The notes under the pieces: model-generated
The model's input: only the letters and a program-made list of their open reading frames with translations
Databases searched by the model: none
What the model was told of the DNA's origin: nothing
Position numbers and translations under genes: made by a program
Assembly: GCA_964409635.1 (NCBI GenBank)
Contig: CAYPEL010000149.1
Span: 1 to 6,591, forward strand
DNA: 6,591 nt
Source of the DNA: CAYPEL01 sp964409635
GTDB taxonomy: Bacteria > Pseudomonadota > Gammaproteobacteria > DSM-19610
Direction of reading: 5' to 3'
Shown: one piece after another, positions 1 through 5,886 of the stretch
How the letters are laid out: each line of letters opens with the position of its first letter
Position numbering within the stretch: the first letter of the stretch is position 1

Positions 1-222
1 TAAGTCTACACCATCGGGAATAACAGCGTTAAGTGATTAAGTGAGCAGTGTCCCCAAGCCCACCCAAGCCCTTTTTTGCACTGAGGAGGTTCGACTCGCC
101 GCCCATTTAACACCGAAAAAAAGACAAATGACAGGACATACAGGATAGATCCGCTCTAAAAACGAAGTACGGGGGATTAACGACCCATTGCAAGATGATT
201 TTTGAATAAATCACCGTTTGCG
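1..222. other. Non-coding upstream region, no gene seen
   Basis: No reading frame with a credible start, ribosome binding site and protein-like composition is visible on either strand here. The stretch holds a perfect 8-bp tandem duplication (29-44), the motif AAGCCC twice at 55-60 and 65-70 followed by a run of six T, and the left arm of the inverted repeat listed separately. The T run is not preceded by a convincing stem, so I do not call a terminator. It may be the spacer behind an upstream gene that lies outside the window. Confidence 0.5.
29..44. repeat. Tandem 8-bp duplication (TTAAGTGA x2)
   Basis: The octamer TTAAGTGA occurs twice head to tail without a mismatch. It may be a replication-slippage product or a pair of half-sites. 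Nothing nearby supports a binding-site interpretation and it lies about 430 bp from the nearest gene start. Confidence 0.4.
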
Positions 223-272
223 TTGATGATAGCCGCCTGTGCCAAATATAATTCGTGATTTAGGAGCGGATC
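148..272. repeat. Long imperfect inverted repeat spanning the promoter region
   Basis: The arm at 148-170 begins GATCCGCTC. The reverse complement of the arm at 248-272 also begins GATCCGCTC. Allowing a one-base bulge and a second one-base gap, the arms then continue with shared TAAA, ACGAA and TA blocks, so about 20 of 24 positions match. The arms are separated by roughly 77 bp. It could be a relic of a small non-autonomous (MITE-like) element, a cruciform-forming region, or a distal regulator site. The right arm overlaps the predicted transcription start. The pairing is seen; the role is not known. Confidence 0.4.
223..252 (+). promoter_or_regulatory. Candidate sigma70 promoter for the DUF1800-DUF1501 operon
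   Basis: A perfect TATAAT at 247-252 stands 18 bases downstream of TTGATG at 223-228, which matches four of six bases of the -35 consensus. Transcription would start near 258-260. It is the best promoter-like sequence I see upstream of the operon and would give a leader of about 200 nt. A promoter closer to the gene cannot be excluded. Confidence 0.4.
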
Positions 273-462
273 AGGTGCTGATGACTCTCCATGTATGGAT
301 TTGGGATCTAATTTAACAAAATATGGCAAGGTTACTATGCTAAGGTGACTGTGAGTAGATCTGGTAGATCATCAGGAATATATCCATCGTTACCCACTGT
401 CGGCTGAAATGGTTCATGTTCAATCGTAGACAATAAATTTTTTTAAGGCATAAAACATAACA
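259..462 (+). other. Predicted long 5' leader of the operon
   Basis: About 200 nt separate the predicted transcription start from the GTG of the DUF1800 gene. I checked it by eye for a terminator-antiterminator pair, a c-di-GMP-type riboswitch core and a short leader peptide, and found none that I would defend. It contains TAGATC twice (356-361 and 365-370) and a small CCAT/ATGG inverted repeat. Near its end, TAAGG at 444-448 is the only ribosome-binding-like sequence, 14 nt before the start codon, which is longer than usual. Confidence 0.35.
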
Positions 463-612
463 GTGTTCACTGATAACTTTAATGGCGTTTTAAATTCTTT
501 ACTGGGGGCACTTTGTATCTTTGCTAAAAGATCGCTGGCGTTTCGTGCTTTGCCATCAGTATCATTTCTATTTGTTAGTCTGTTGGCTGGATTTTCATCC
601 TCTATATTCGCG
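463..612 (+). other. Sec signal peptide of the DUF1800 protein
   Basis: Residues 1-50. Basic residues sit at K22, R23 and R28, followed by a hydrophobic core at about 30-44 and a small-residue stretch ending SSSIFA, with predicted signal peptidase I cleavage before STPAGD. The 21 residues before the basic patch are unusual, but the only later start-like codon, a TTG at 550, would remove all positive charge from the signal, so I keep GTG 463. No lipobox cysteine is present at the cleavage site. Confidence 0.7.
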
Positions 613-3600
613 TCGACCCCAGCAGGTGATGTAGCCCCTTACGGCAACTCTGACGGCCAGGTGAATGCGGCTGATCTTGTTATCCTGCAACGCTTTATCG
701 CCAACGACCTTGCCCCGAGTCCGGCAGAAGTTCTCATTGCCGATGTGGCACCCCTGGGTACGCCGGATGGTGTGCTCAATGTGGCCGACCTGCTGATTTT
801 GAACCGGGCCGTGTTAGGTCTGGTCAACTTACCTCCCTTGGATATTCTGTTTTTTATCGAAGGTTTTGAATCGCAGACGCCAGGTCAGGCGCCAACCGGC
901 GGCATTGGTGGGTTCCAATGGCAAATAGCGCAAGCCGCTGGCGGTGGTGCCGTCGATGTCACCAGCGTTAATCCGATCACTGGCACTCAATCGCTGCGCT
1001 TTTTCTTTGCAGGTAATGCGATCAATAATGGTTCAAGTGAACTTCCACCTATTGGTGGCGGTACGCAGGCCGGACAACGCTTTTCGTTTCCGGCAACCGA
1101 TCTGATCCGGGCAAGTTACCAGCTATCGATCCCATCTAACTACAAACACCGGCAAAGCAACGGCTCGACGAATCCACTGCTGGTGTTTGCTGAGGATGAG
1201 GCGGCCTTGTCTGGCGGGCATGCCTATTCTGCATTGAAACTCGTTACCGGGGCCGACGAGAACACGTCGGATTTGGCGATGGTGTATTCCAGGAACGGTG
1301 TTGCCCAGCCACGCATCACCTTGGCACCTGAGTTTATTACAACGGCGAATCATGGCACACTGATAGAGCTAGAGGTTGAGGTTAAATTATCCTCCAGTGC
1401 ATCGATAGATGACGGGCATTACAAAGTCTGGATCAACGGGGTGTTAATTGCCAATCTACAAAATCTGAACAACTTCGGCGGTGTTGGAAACCTCGATAAC
1501 AAAATGTCGTGGGGCACTCTGATAGGCCTGTCGAGCAGTGGCTATGACAATGACACGACCTTCCTGATTGATGATTTTAAATTATATAACACCGCCTCAC
1601 AGGATACGGGTGTCACAGGCGACAGTACCCCACCAGGAGTGATCAGCGATTTTGTTATGTCATCTGGTGTGTTACCCGATACACAGATGGTTATCAGTTT
1701 CGCACCATCTACCGATAATATCGCTATCTATCGATATGAACTGAGAAATGTCAGTGATGGATCGCTTGTGCAGTCGCATGTGGCTAACGGGCAGACAATA
1801 TCAGGGCTGACTCTTAATACGGCCTATAGCTGGTTTATTCGTGCGGTGGATACTTCCGGCAATACGACTGATTCAAATTCTTTTTCTCTTATCAGCGAAG
1901 CGACTTCAGTAAGTAATGCGCACCGTTTATTACTGCAGGCAACATTTGGTCCAACCGAGTCTGAGATAGACCGTGTTGTTGCAATGGGAACAGATGCCTG
2001 GATTGATGAGCAACTGGCGATGCCCTCGGCATATGACAGCGATACGGACAATCATAAAACGCATTTTGAGCGTACTGTCGAAATCGCCAATATTCTCTTT
2101 CCTGCACGGCCCTGGGTAAGCGCGAATGGCATATTCAACGAGACATTAGGAACTGCTCTGGTTAAGAGTTTCCAAATATCGAGCTGGTGGGAAAATGCGC
2201 TGGGTCACCCGGATAATCCACTACATGGCAGCGACCAGCTAAGACAGCGTGTGGCCTATGCCCTTAGTCAATTACTGGTCACTTCAGTAATTGATCCGAG
2301 ACTTGACCGCAGAGCCGAGAGCCTTGCTTATTACAACGATATTTTGGCGAATAATGCCTTTGGCAATTATCGAACCTTGATAGGAGAAGTGTCGCGTAGT
2401 CCGACGATGGGTGTTTATCTGTCACATCAGGGAAATGCAAAAGCCGATCCTGCGAATGGTGTATACCCGGATGAAAACTTTGCGCGTGAGTTGATGCAGT
2501 TATTTACGATCGGCCCATCGATATTAAATATGGATGGCACGCATGATAAAGACGGTGACATCAATACCTATCCAGATGATCCTGCGGTGCAACCGGTTAT
2601 CAGCTATGACCCTATCAATGATGTACAGGAACTTGCCAAAGTCGTAACAGGATGGGACCTGAAAGATAATAAGGACTATAGTGGAAATATCGTATATGGC
2701 TCGACCAGCACGAGAAATAATGATTATGCGGCGCCAATGGAATTCTTTCCTGCCTATCATGAAGACGAACTTGCTGGCGGCGGTGACGGCTACGTAACTC
2801 TTCTTGGAAATACATTTGCCCTGAATTCGGGGGCGGATGGAAGCGGCCTGGATTCAGCGCTGGATATCCTGTTCAATCATCCCAATATTGGACCATTCAT
2901 CAGCCGTCATCTGATCACTAATTTGGTGACTTCAAATCCGTCTTCGGCCTATGTGGTTAGGGTTGCCTCGGTCTTTAATGATAACGGCCAAGGCGTCAAA
3001 GGGGATTTAAAAGCAGTCGTACGCGCGATATTAACGGATGTGGCGGCAAGGGATAGTGTAGCGGCATACAGTACACCTGCATTTGGAAAAATCAAAGAAC
3101 CCACTCTGGCATGGGCACAAATGCTGCGTGTATTCAATGTTACTCCACTATATGGCTGGACAGGCCCTGACGATCCCAGCTACAGTTATGTTGGCGTCCC
3201 CATCAACGATGGAGTGTATGTCTATCGGAGACAAATCTTCAGACATGGGCAGGCACCCTATGCTGCCCAATCGGTATTTAATTTCTATCTGCCTGATTAC
3301 GTACCCAGTGATCCCTATTTCTCATCAAATCGCCTTGTGGCTCCTGAGTCACAAATCTTGAGTGATCAGATTGTGCTACGCCTGACCAATGTGATGAGAA
3401 GATTTTTACGGTTTTATGAAAAGAATTATCTTGTCCGCCTTACGAGTTTCGATACGATCGCAGACTATGCCACCACACGCAGTTATTTCTATGAATTTTT
3501 AATGCTAATTGATTTTGATCGCGAGTTACAGCTCTTCGAGCTGACGCTGGATGGTGATAATAATGGTGATTTCATGAATATGGAAAGCATCGATCCGACA

Positions 3601-3825
3601 GATAATATTCCCTATAAGGAAAAGGCGCTGGATGCCTTACTAACGCACCTTGATAAAATCCTGCTTGGAAATTCAATGACACCTGAATACAGAGATATTC
3701 TGGCTGATTATCTGTTAAATAGTTCTGAGATTAGAAGTTCCGATGACTTTAAAGAGGCGCATAACATGATTCGTGAAGCAGCAACCCTGATAACGACATC
3801 CAGCGCTTACATGATTCAGAAGTAG
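463..3825 (+). CDS. Secreted multidomain DUF1800 protein with dockerin-like repeats
   Basis: This is an exported 1120-residue protein of unproven function. Residues 1-50 form a Sec signal peptide with a long n-region, the core LPSVSFLFVSLLAGF and likely cleavage after SIFA (residue 50). Two dockerin-like calcium-binding repeats follow (55-79 and 93-119), then a beta-rich LamG/concanavalin-like region (about 128-375), an FN3-like domain (about 389-475) and a full DUF1800 domain (about 486-1118). DUF1800 hallmarks are RLLLQATFGPT near 488, DENFARELMQLFTIG ending at 684, VVTGW at 727-731, HPNIGPFISRHLITNLVTSNP, and QSVFNFYLPDY from 936. The GTG at 463 is the only usual start after an in-frame TAA at 451-453. 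Many DUF1800 proteins are only about half this length, so the N-terminal modules are accessory. The next gene, DUF1501, starts 8 nt downstream. The family call is firm; the activity is not known to me. Confidence 0.93.
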   Translation: MFTDNFNGVLNSLLGALCIFAKRSLAFRALPSVSFLFVSLLAGFSSSIFASTPAGDVAPYGNSDGQVNAADLVILQRFIANDLAPSPAEVLIADVAPLGTPDGVLNVADLLILNRAVLGLVNLPPLDILFFIEGFESQTPGQAPTGGIGGFQWQIAQAAGGGAVDVTSVNPITGTQSLRFFFAGNAINNGSSELPPIGGGTQAGQRFSFPATDLIRASYQLSIPSNYKHRQSNGSTNPLLVFAEDEAALSGGHAYSALKLVTGADENTSDLAMVYSRNGVAQPRITLAPEFITTANHGTLIELEVEVKLSSSASIDDGHYKVWINGVLIANLQNLNNFGGVGNLDNKMSWGTLIGLSSSGYDNDTTFLIDDFKLYNTASQDTGVTGDSTPPGVISDFVMSSGVLPDTQMVISFAPSTDNIAIYRYELRNVSDGSLVQSHVANGQTISGLTLNTAYSWFIRAVDTSGNTTDSNSFSLISEATSVSNAHRLLLQATFGPTESEIDRVVAMGTDAWIDEQLAMPSAYDSDTDNHKTHFERTVEIANILFPARPWVSANGIFNETLGTALVKSFQISSWWENALGHPDNPLHGSDQLRQRVAYALSQLLVTSVIDPRLDRRAESLAYYNDILANNAFGNYRTLIGEVSRSPTMGVYLSHQGNAKADPANGVYPDENFARELMQLFTIGPSILNMDGTHDKDGDINTYPDDPAVQPVISYDPINDVQELAKVVTGWDLKDNKDYSGNIVYGSTSTRNNDYAAPMEFFPAYHEDELAGGGDGYVTLLGNTFALNSGADGSGLDSALDILFNHPNIGPFISRHLITNLVTSNPSSAYVVRVASVFNDNGQGVKGDLKAVVRAILTDVAARDSVAAYSTPAFGKIKEPTLAWAQMLRVFNVTPLYGWTGPDDPSYSYVGVPINDGVYVYRRQIFRHGQAPYAAQSVFNFYLPDYVPSDPYFSSNRLVAPESQILSDQIVLRLTNVMRRFLRFYEKNYLVRLTSFDTIADYATTRSYFYEFLMLIDFDRELQLFELTLDGDNNGDFMNMESIDPTDNIPYKEKALDALLTHLDKILLGNSMTPEYRDILADYLLNSSEIRSSDDFKEAHNMIREAATLITTSSAYMIQK
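625..819 (+). repeat. Two dockerin-like calcium-binding repeats
   Basis: Residues 55-79 and 93-119 share the pattern DVAPxGxxDGxxNxADLxIL. The acidic residues D56, D64 and D71 in the first unit correspond to D94, D102 and D109 in the second, and each unit ends in a hydrophobic helix (LVILQRFI, LLILNRAVL). The pattern resembles type I dockerin half-repeats, which bind calcium and usually a cohesin. Here the pair sits directly after the signal peptide rather than at the C-terminus. No cohesin gene is present in the window. Confidence 0.75.
3550..3585 (+). other. EF-hand-like calcium loop inside the DUF1800 domain
   Basis: Residues 1030-1041 read DGDNNGDFMNME. Loop positions 1, 3, 5 and 12 carry D, D, N and E, position 6 is G and position 8 is hydrophobic (F), which fits the canonical 12-residue EF-hand loop. 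It lies in a stretch between the conserved QSVFNF motif and the C-terminal helices, a region that tends to vary in length. The motif is seen directly; calcium binding is inferred. Confidence 0.5.
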
Positions 3826-3833
3826 TACATAAT

Positions 3834-3956
3834 ATGAAAAAACATAATGAATTAAACCGGCGCGCGTTTATGAAACTCCTTGCAAGTAGCAGTGCTTATG
3901 GTGCATTGGGCTCGATGGGCCAACTGGCGCTAATGAGTGAGGCATCCGCTGCTGCT
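3834..3956 (+). other. Twin-arginine (Tat) signal of the DUF1501 protein
   Basis: Residues 1-41. The charged n-region MKKHNELNRR leads into RRAFMKLLAS, close to the RRxFLK consensus. A moderately hydrophobic segment rich in A, G and S follows, ending SEASAAAP. The low hydrophobicity and adjacent arginines favour Tat over Sec export. Its operon partner carries an ordinary Sec signal. Confidence 0.75.
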
Positions 3957-5447
3957 CCTGATTTTTCGAACTCAGGTTACAAGGCTATGGTCTGTGTCTT
4001 TTTGCCGGGTGGAAATGACAGCTTTAATATGCTGATCCCCAGTGATGCGGGATATGGTGTCTATCAAGCGAGTCGTGGTGATCTTGCGATTGCGAACATG
4101 GATCTGGATTTGTCGTCAATCAGTGCGGATATACATAACGGCGCCTTAGCAAATGGTGCAGGGAATCCCTACAATGTTAATCAAAAGCAGGATAGCGCCT
4201 ATTTAAAAGGGTTCTATGATTTGTCCGGCAGTAATGGGATAAACTTGGGTGTGAACGCTGTCATGCCCGAATTCGCACAACTGATGACTGATAACAAGGC
4301 ATCGATTATTGCGAATGTGGGAAATCTGGTGGAATCTGTAACACGGCAAGCGATTGATAATAATTCGGCAAACTTACCACTTTTCCTGTTTGCACATAAT
4401 CATCAACAACGTGCTCTGCAAACTGGGCAGGCCGATAATCTCAACGATATAGGCTGGGCGGGGAAAATAGCCGATGCCTGGTTGGGTATCAATAACAACT
4501 TCCCTCTGGGATTGAATATCTCCTATGGCGGTAATAGCAGAATGTTAATAGGCGATAACACCGGGCCTTTGGTTCTTGGCACTGGTACGCCGGAAGTCTT
4601 TACTGAAATGCGCCCGAATATTAATTCTGAAATTGCACGTAGAACTGTGACGAAGGCACTCTCGTCAGGCGTCCATTTTACCGATAGCAACCCGTTCAAG
4701 CGCTTATATGGCAATATGCTCGATGCCTCAATGACAACCTTCGAGACTTTATCAGATGTCTGGAGTAATCCTCCCTACACAAGCACCGGTCCCTATGGTG
4801 AAGCGCTATTTGCTGTGCCATCTGCCAGCGACCTGGGCTTTACTGAGAAGTTAACTGGTAGCCTCATCCCCAAACTCGAGTCAGTGGCAAGAATGATCGA
4901 TCTGGGGGCGCAAGATGCTTTCAATACTGGAGATTACAAACGCCAGATATTTTTTGTCACTCTGGGTGGTTTTGATAATCACAGCAGTCAGGCAGTTCGG
5001 CATCCATTACTTTTGCGTGAGCTGAGTTTGGGTTTGTGGAAATTTCAAAAGGCCCTTGAAGAACGGGGACATGCTGAAAAAGTCACCACCTTTTCGATGT
5101 CTGACTTTGGCCGCACCCTAAGAACAAATTCCGGCGGTGGTACCGATCATGCCTGGGGTGCACATCACTTTGTCATGGGTGGAGCAGGAAATAATACAGC
5201 TGGCAATCTAAACGGTGGAATCATGACCGGTACGCTACCTGACCTGACACTGAATGGCCCTGATGACTATAATTTTCAGGGCCGTATCATTCCAACACTT
5301 TCGCAGGACCAGTTAAATGCGAGTATTTGTCAATGGTTCGGTGTGGATGAGTCATTGATCTCTTCAATTTTTCCGAACCTTTCAAATTTTCAAACTACCC
5401 CCGGCAATGTGAGCAGCGCCTTTTTGAATGATTTGTTTGTCAGCTGA
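3834..5447 (+). CDS. Tat-exported DUF1501 protein
   Basis: A 537-residue protein, full length for the DUF1501 family. The N-terminus has a twin-arginine signal: NRRAFMK with R9-R10, a weakly hydrophobic stretch to about residue 34, and likely cleavage near SEASAA (39-41). Family motifs in order are VFLPGGNDSFNML (residues 55-67), LGGFDNH (377-383), SDFGRTL (423-429) and GGGTDHAWGAHHFVMGG (434 onward). I recall the family being grouped with the alkaline phosphatase/sulfatase-like fold, which makes D62, D381, H383, D424, D438 and H439 candidate metal or catalytic residues; that assignment is inference. The ATG follows the DUF1800 stop by 8 nt with only a weak AGAAG (3818-3822) upstream, so translation is probably coupled. 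The substrate is unknown. Confidence 0.92.
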   Translation: MKKHNELNRRAFMKLLASSSAYGALGSMGQLALMSEASAAAPDFSNSGYKAMVCVFLPGGNDSFNMLIPSDAGYGVYQASRGDLAIANMDLDLSSISADIHNGALANGAGNPYNVNQKQDSAYLKGFYDLSGSNGINLGVNAVMPEFAQLMTDNKASIIANVGNLVESVTRQAIDNNSANLPLFLFAHNHQQRALQTGQADNLNDIGWAGKIADAWLGINNNFPLGLNISYGGNSRMLIGDNTGPLVLGTGTPEVFTEMRPNINSEIARRTVTKALSSGVHFTDSNPFKRLYGNMLDASMTTFETLSDVWSNPPYTSTGPYGEALFAVPSASDLGFTEKLTGSLIPKLESVARMIDLGAQDAFNTGDYKRQIFFVTLGGFDNHSSQAVRHPLLLRELSLGLWKFQKALEERGHAEKVTTFSMSDFGRTLRTNSGGGTDHAWGAHHFVMGGAGNNTAGNLNGGIMTGTLPDLTLNGPDDYNFQGRIIPTLSQDQLNASICQWFGVDESLISSIFPNLSNFQTTPGNVSSAFLNDLFVS

Positions 5448-5452
5448 ACATG

Positions 5453-5478
5453 ATCAGGCCACCTTGAAGTGGTCTGAT
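5453..5478 (+). other. 10-bp hairpin at the operon end / IS boundary
   Basis: ATCAGGCCAC (5453-5462) pairs with GTGGTCTGAT (5469-5478) around a six-base loop, with a single G-U pair. It starts six bases after the DUF1501 stop, where an operon terminator would be expected, but no T run follows because IS sequence begins here. Either the insertion removed the T tract of a native terminator, or the right arm belongs to the IS end and the pairing is partly fortuitous. Confidence 0.45.
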
Positions 5479-5489
5479 GCATCCGGACA

Positions 5490-5521
5490 CCTCGTTAAGG
5501 CGTTAAAATGCCATAACGAGG
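5490..5521 (+). promoter_or_regulatory. Hairpin sequestering the orfA ribosome binding site
   Basis: CCTCGTTA (5490-5497) pairs perfectly with TAACGAGG (5514-5521). After one mismatch the stem continues with GGCGT against ATGCC (one G-T wobble) around a TAAA loop. The right arm includes the GAGG that serves as ribosome binding site for orfA. Transcripts entering from the upstream operon would fold this stem and hide the site, while a transcript starting inside it would not. Such protection from read-through is known for other IS elements; here it is inferred. Confidence 0.55.
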
Positions 5522-5527
5522 TGAGAG

Positions 5528-5815
5528 ATGACAACAGGAACGAGACGGAAATATACAGAAGATTTCAAGCGAGATGCGGTGGCGCTGGTCACCGAGCAGG
5601 GCTACAAGGTTGCAGAAGCGGCACGTAGTCTGGATATTGGAGCCAGTCTGCTGGGGCGCTGGAAGCGGGAGTTAGAGGAAGAAGCCTCTGACGCCAGGCT
5701 GGGTGCGGATGAGCGCGAAGAGCTGAAACGGCTGCGCAAAGAGAACCGCTTGCTGCGGATGGAGAAAGAGATTTTAAAAAAAGCCAGTGCGTACTTCGCG
5801 AAGGAAATGAAGTGA
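5528..5815 (+). CDS. IS3-family transposase OrfA
   Basis: A 95-residue DNA-binding subunit of an IS3-family transposase. Residues 6-50 fit a transposase helix-turn-helix (RRKYTEDFKRDAV, then VAEAARSLDIGASLLGRWKR). Residues 60-90 form a leucine-zipper coiled coil (EELKRLRKENRLLRMEKEI), and the end ASAYFAKEMK is typical of this group. The ATG is preceded by GAGG at 5518-5521 with good spacing. In an intact element OrfA binds the IS ends and is fused to OrfB by -1 frameshifting. It is intact here, but its OrfB partner is only a stub, so any product would be at most a DNA-binding protein that might interfere with related elements. Length is normal for OrfA. Confidence 0.9.
   Translation: MTTGTRRKYTEDFKRDAVALVTEQGYKVAEAARSLDIGASLLGRWKRELEEEASDARLGADEREELKRLRKENRLLRMEKEILKKASAYFAKEMK
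5776..5782 (+). promoter_or_regulatory. A7 slippery tract for -1 programmed frameshift
   Basis: Seven A residues read as TTA AAA AAA GCC in the orfA frame. A -1 slip moves ribosomes into the orfB frame, which is open from here through VKYGFIRDH. The arrangement is the usual IS3-family way to make the OrfAB fusion. A small self-complementary CTTCGCGAAG lies 11 bases downstream and might contribute. With orfB cut off, the slip now yields only a short extension. Confidence 0.6.
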
Positions 5816-5886
5816 AGTACGGTTTTATACGGGATCACGCGGGCTGCTGGCCTGTCATTCACCAGTGTCAAGCAGTGCTGTGTTAA
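5812..5886 (+). pseudogene. IS3-family transposase OrfB, N-terminal stub
   Basis: A GTG overlapping the orfA stop opens VKYGFIRDHAGCWPVIHQCQ, which matches the usual start of IS3-family OrfB. Homologues would continue with a VLxVSRSGYY-like stretch and the DDE integrase core. Instead the frame reads AVLC and stops at 5884-5886. Only about 20 codons are IS-derived; no catalytic residue remains. The break lies within about 5866-5880. Confidence 0.75.

Larger units (their letters stand above)
5465..5870 (+). mobile_element. Truncated IS3-family insertion sequence (left part)
   Basis: The fragment contains the left terminal region, a complete orfA, a frameshift tract and about 20 codons of orfB, then breaks off. 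The left end is placed at TGAAGTGGTC (5465) because a GGACACC block follows about 20 bases in, similar to my recollection of IS3 ends. A start at TGATGCATCC (5476) is the alternative. No reverse complement of this end appears downstream, so the right inverted repeat and most of orfB, including the DDE catalytic core, are gone. The fragment cannot move by itself. Its G+C-rich codons differ from both neighbours, which marks it as acquired. Confidence 0.8.

Noticed and set aside
61..76. T run after AAGCCC repeats as a terminator of an upstream gene
   Set aside because: No stem can be formed immediately before the T run.
85..100. tRNA T-loop-like motif (GGAGGTTCGACTC)
   Set aside because: The bases after the loop do not pair with GGAGG, and no acceptor, D or anticodon arms can be drawn upstream. 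It is a chance motif.
335..433. Minus-strand 32-codon frame with an acidic C-terminus (GNDGYIPDD)
   Set aside because: It has only a TTG start, no ribosome binding site and no extension upstream (in-frame stop). It lies in the predicted leader of the operon, so I treat it as chance.
639..827. Antisense frame opposite the dockerin-like repeats
   Set aside because: It arises from the codon bias of the repeats on the other strand, and its composition is not protein-like. Similar antisense frames inside 1123-3137 and 4523-4714 were rejected for the same reason.
5428..5628. Short plus-strand frame across the DUF1501 end and the IS left end
   Set aside because: It crosses the host/IS boundary, overlaps orfA in another frame and has no family resemblance.
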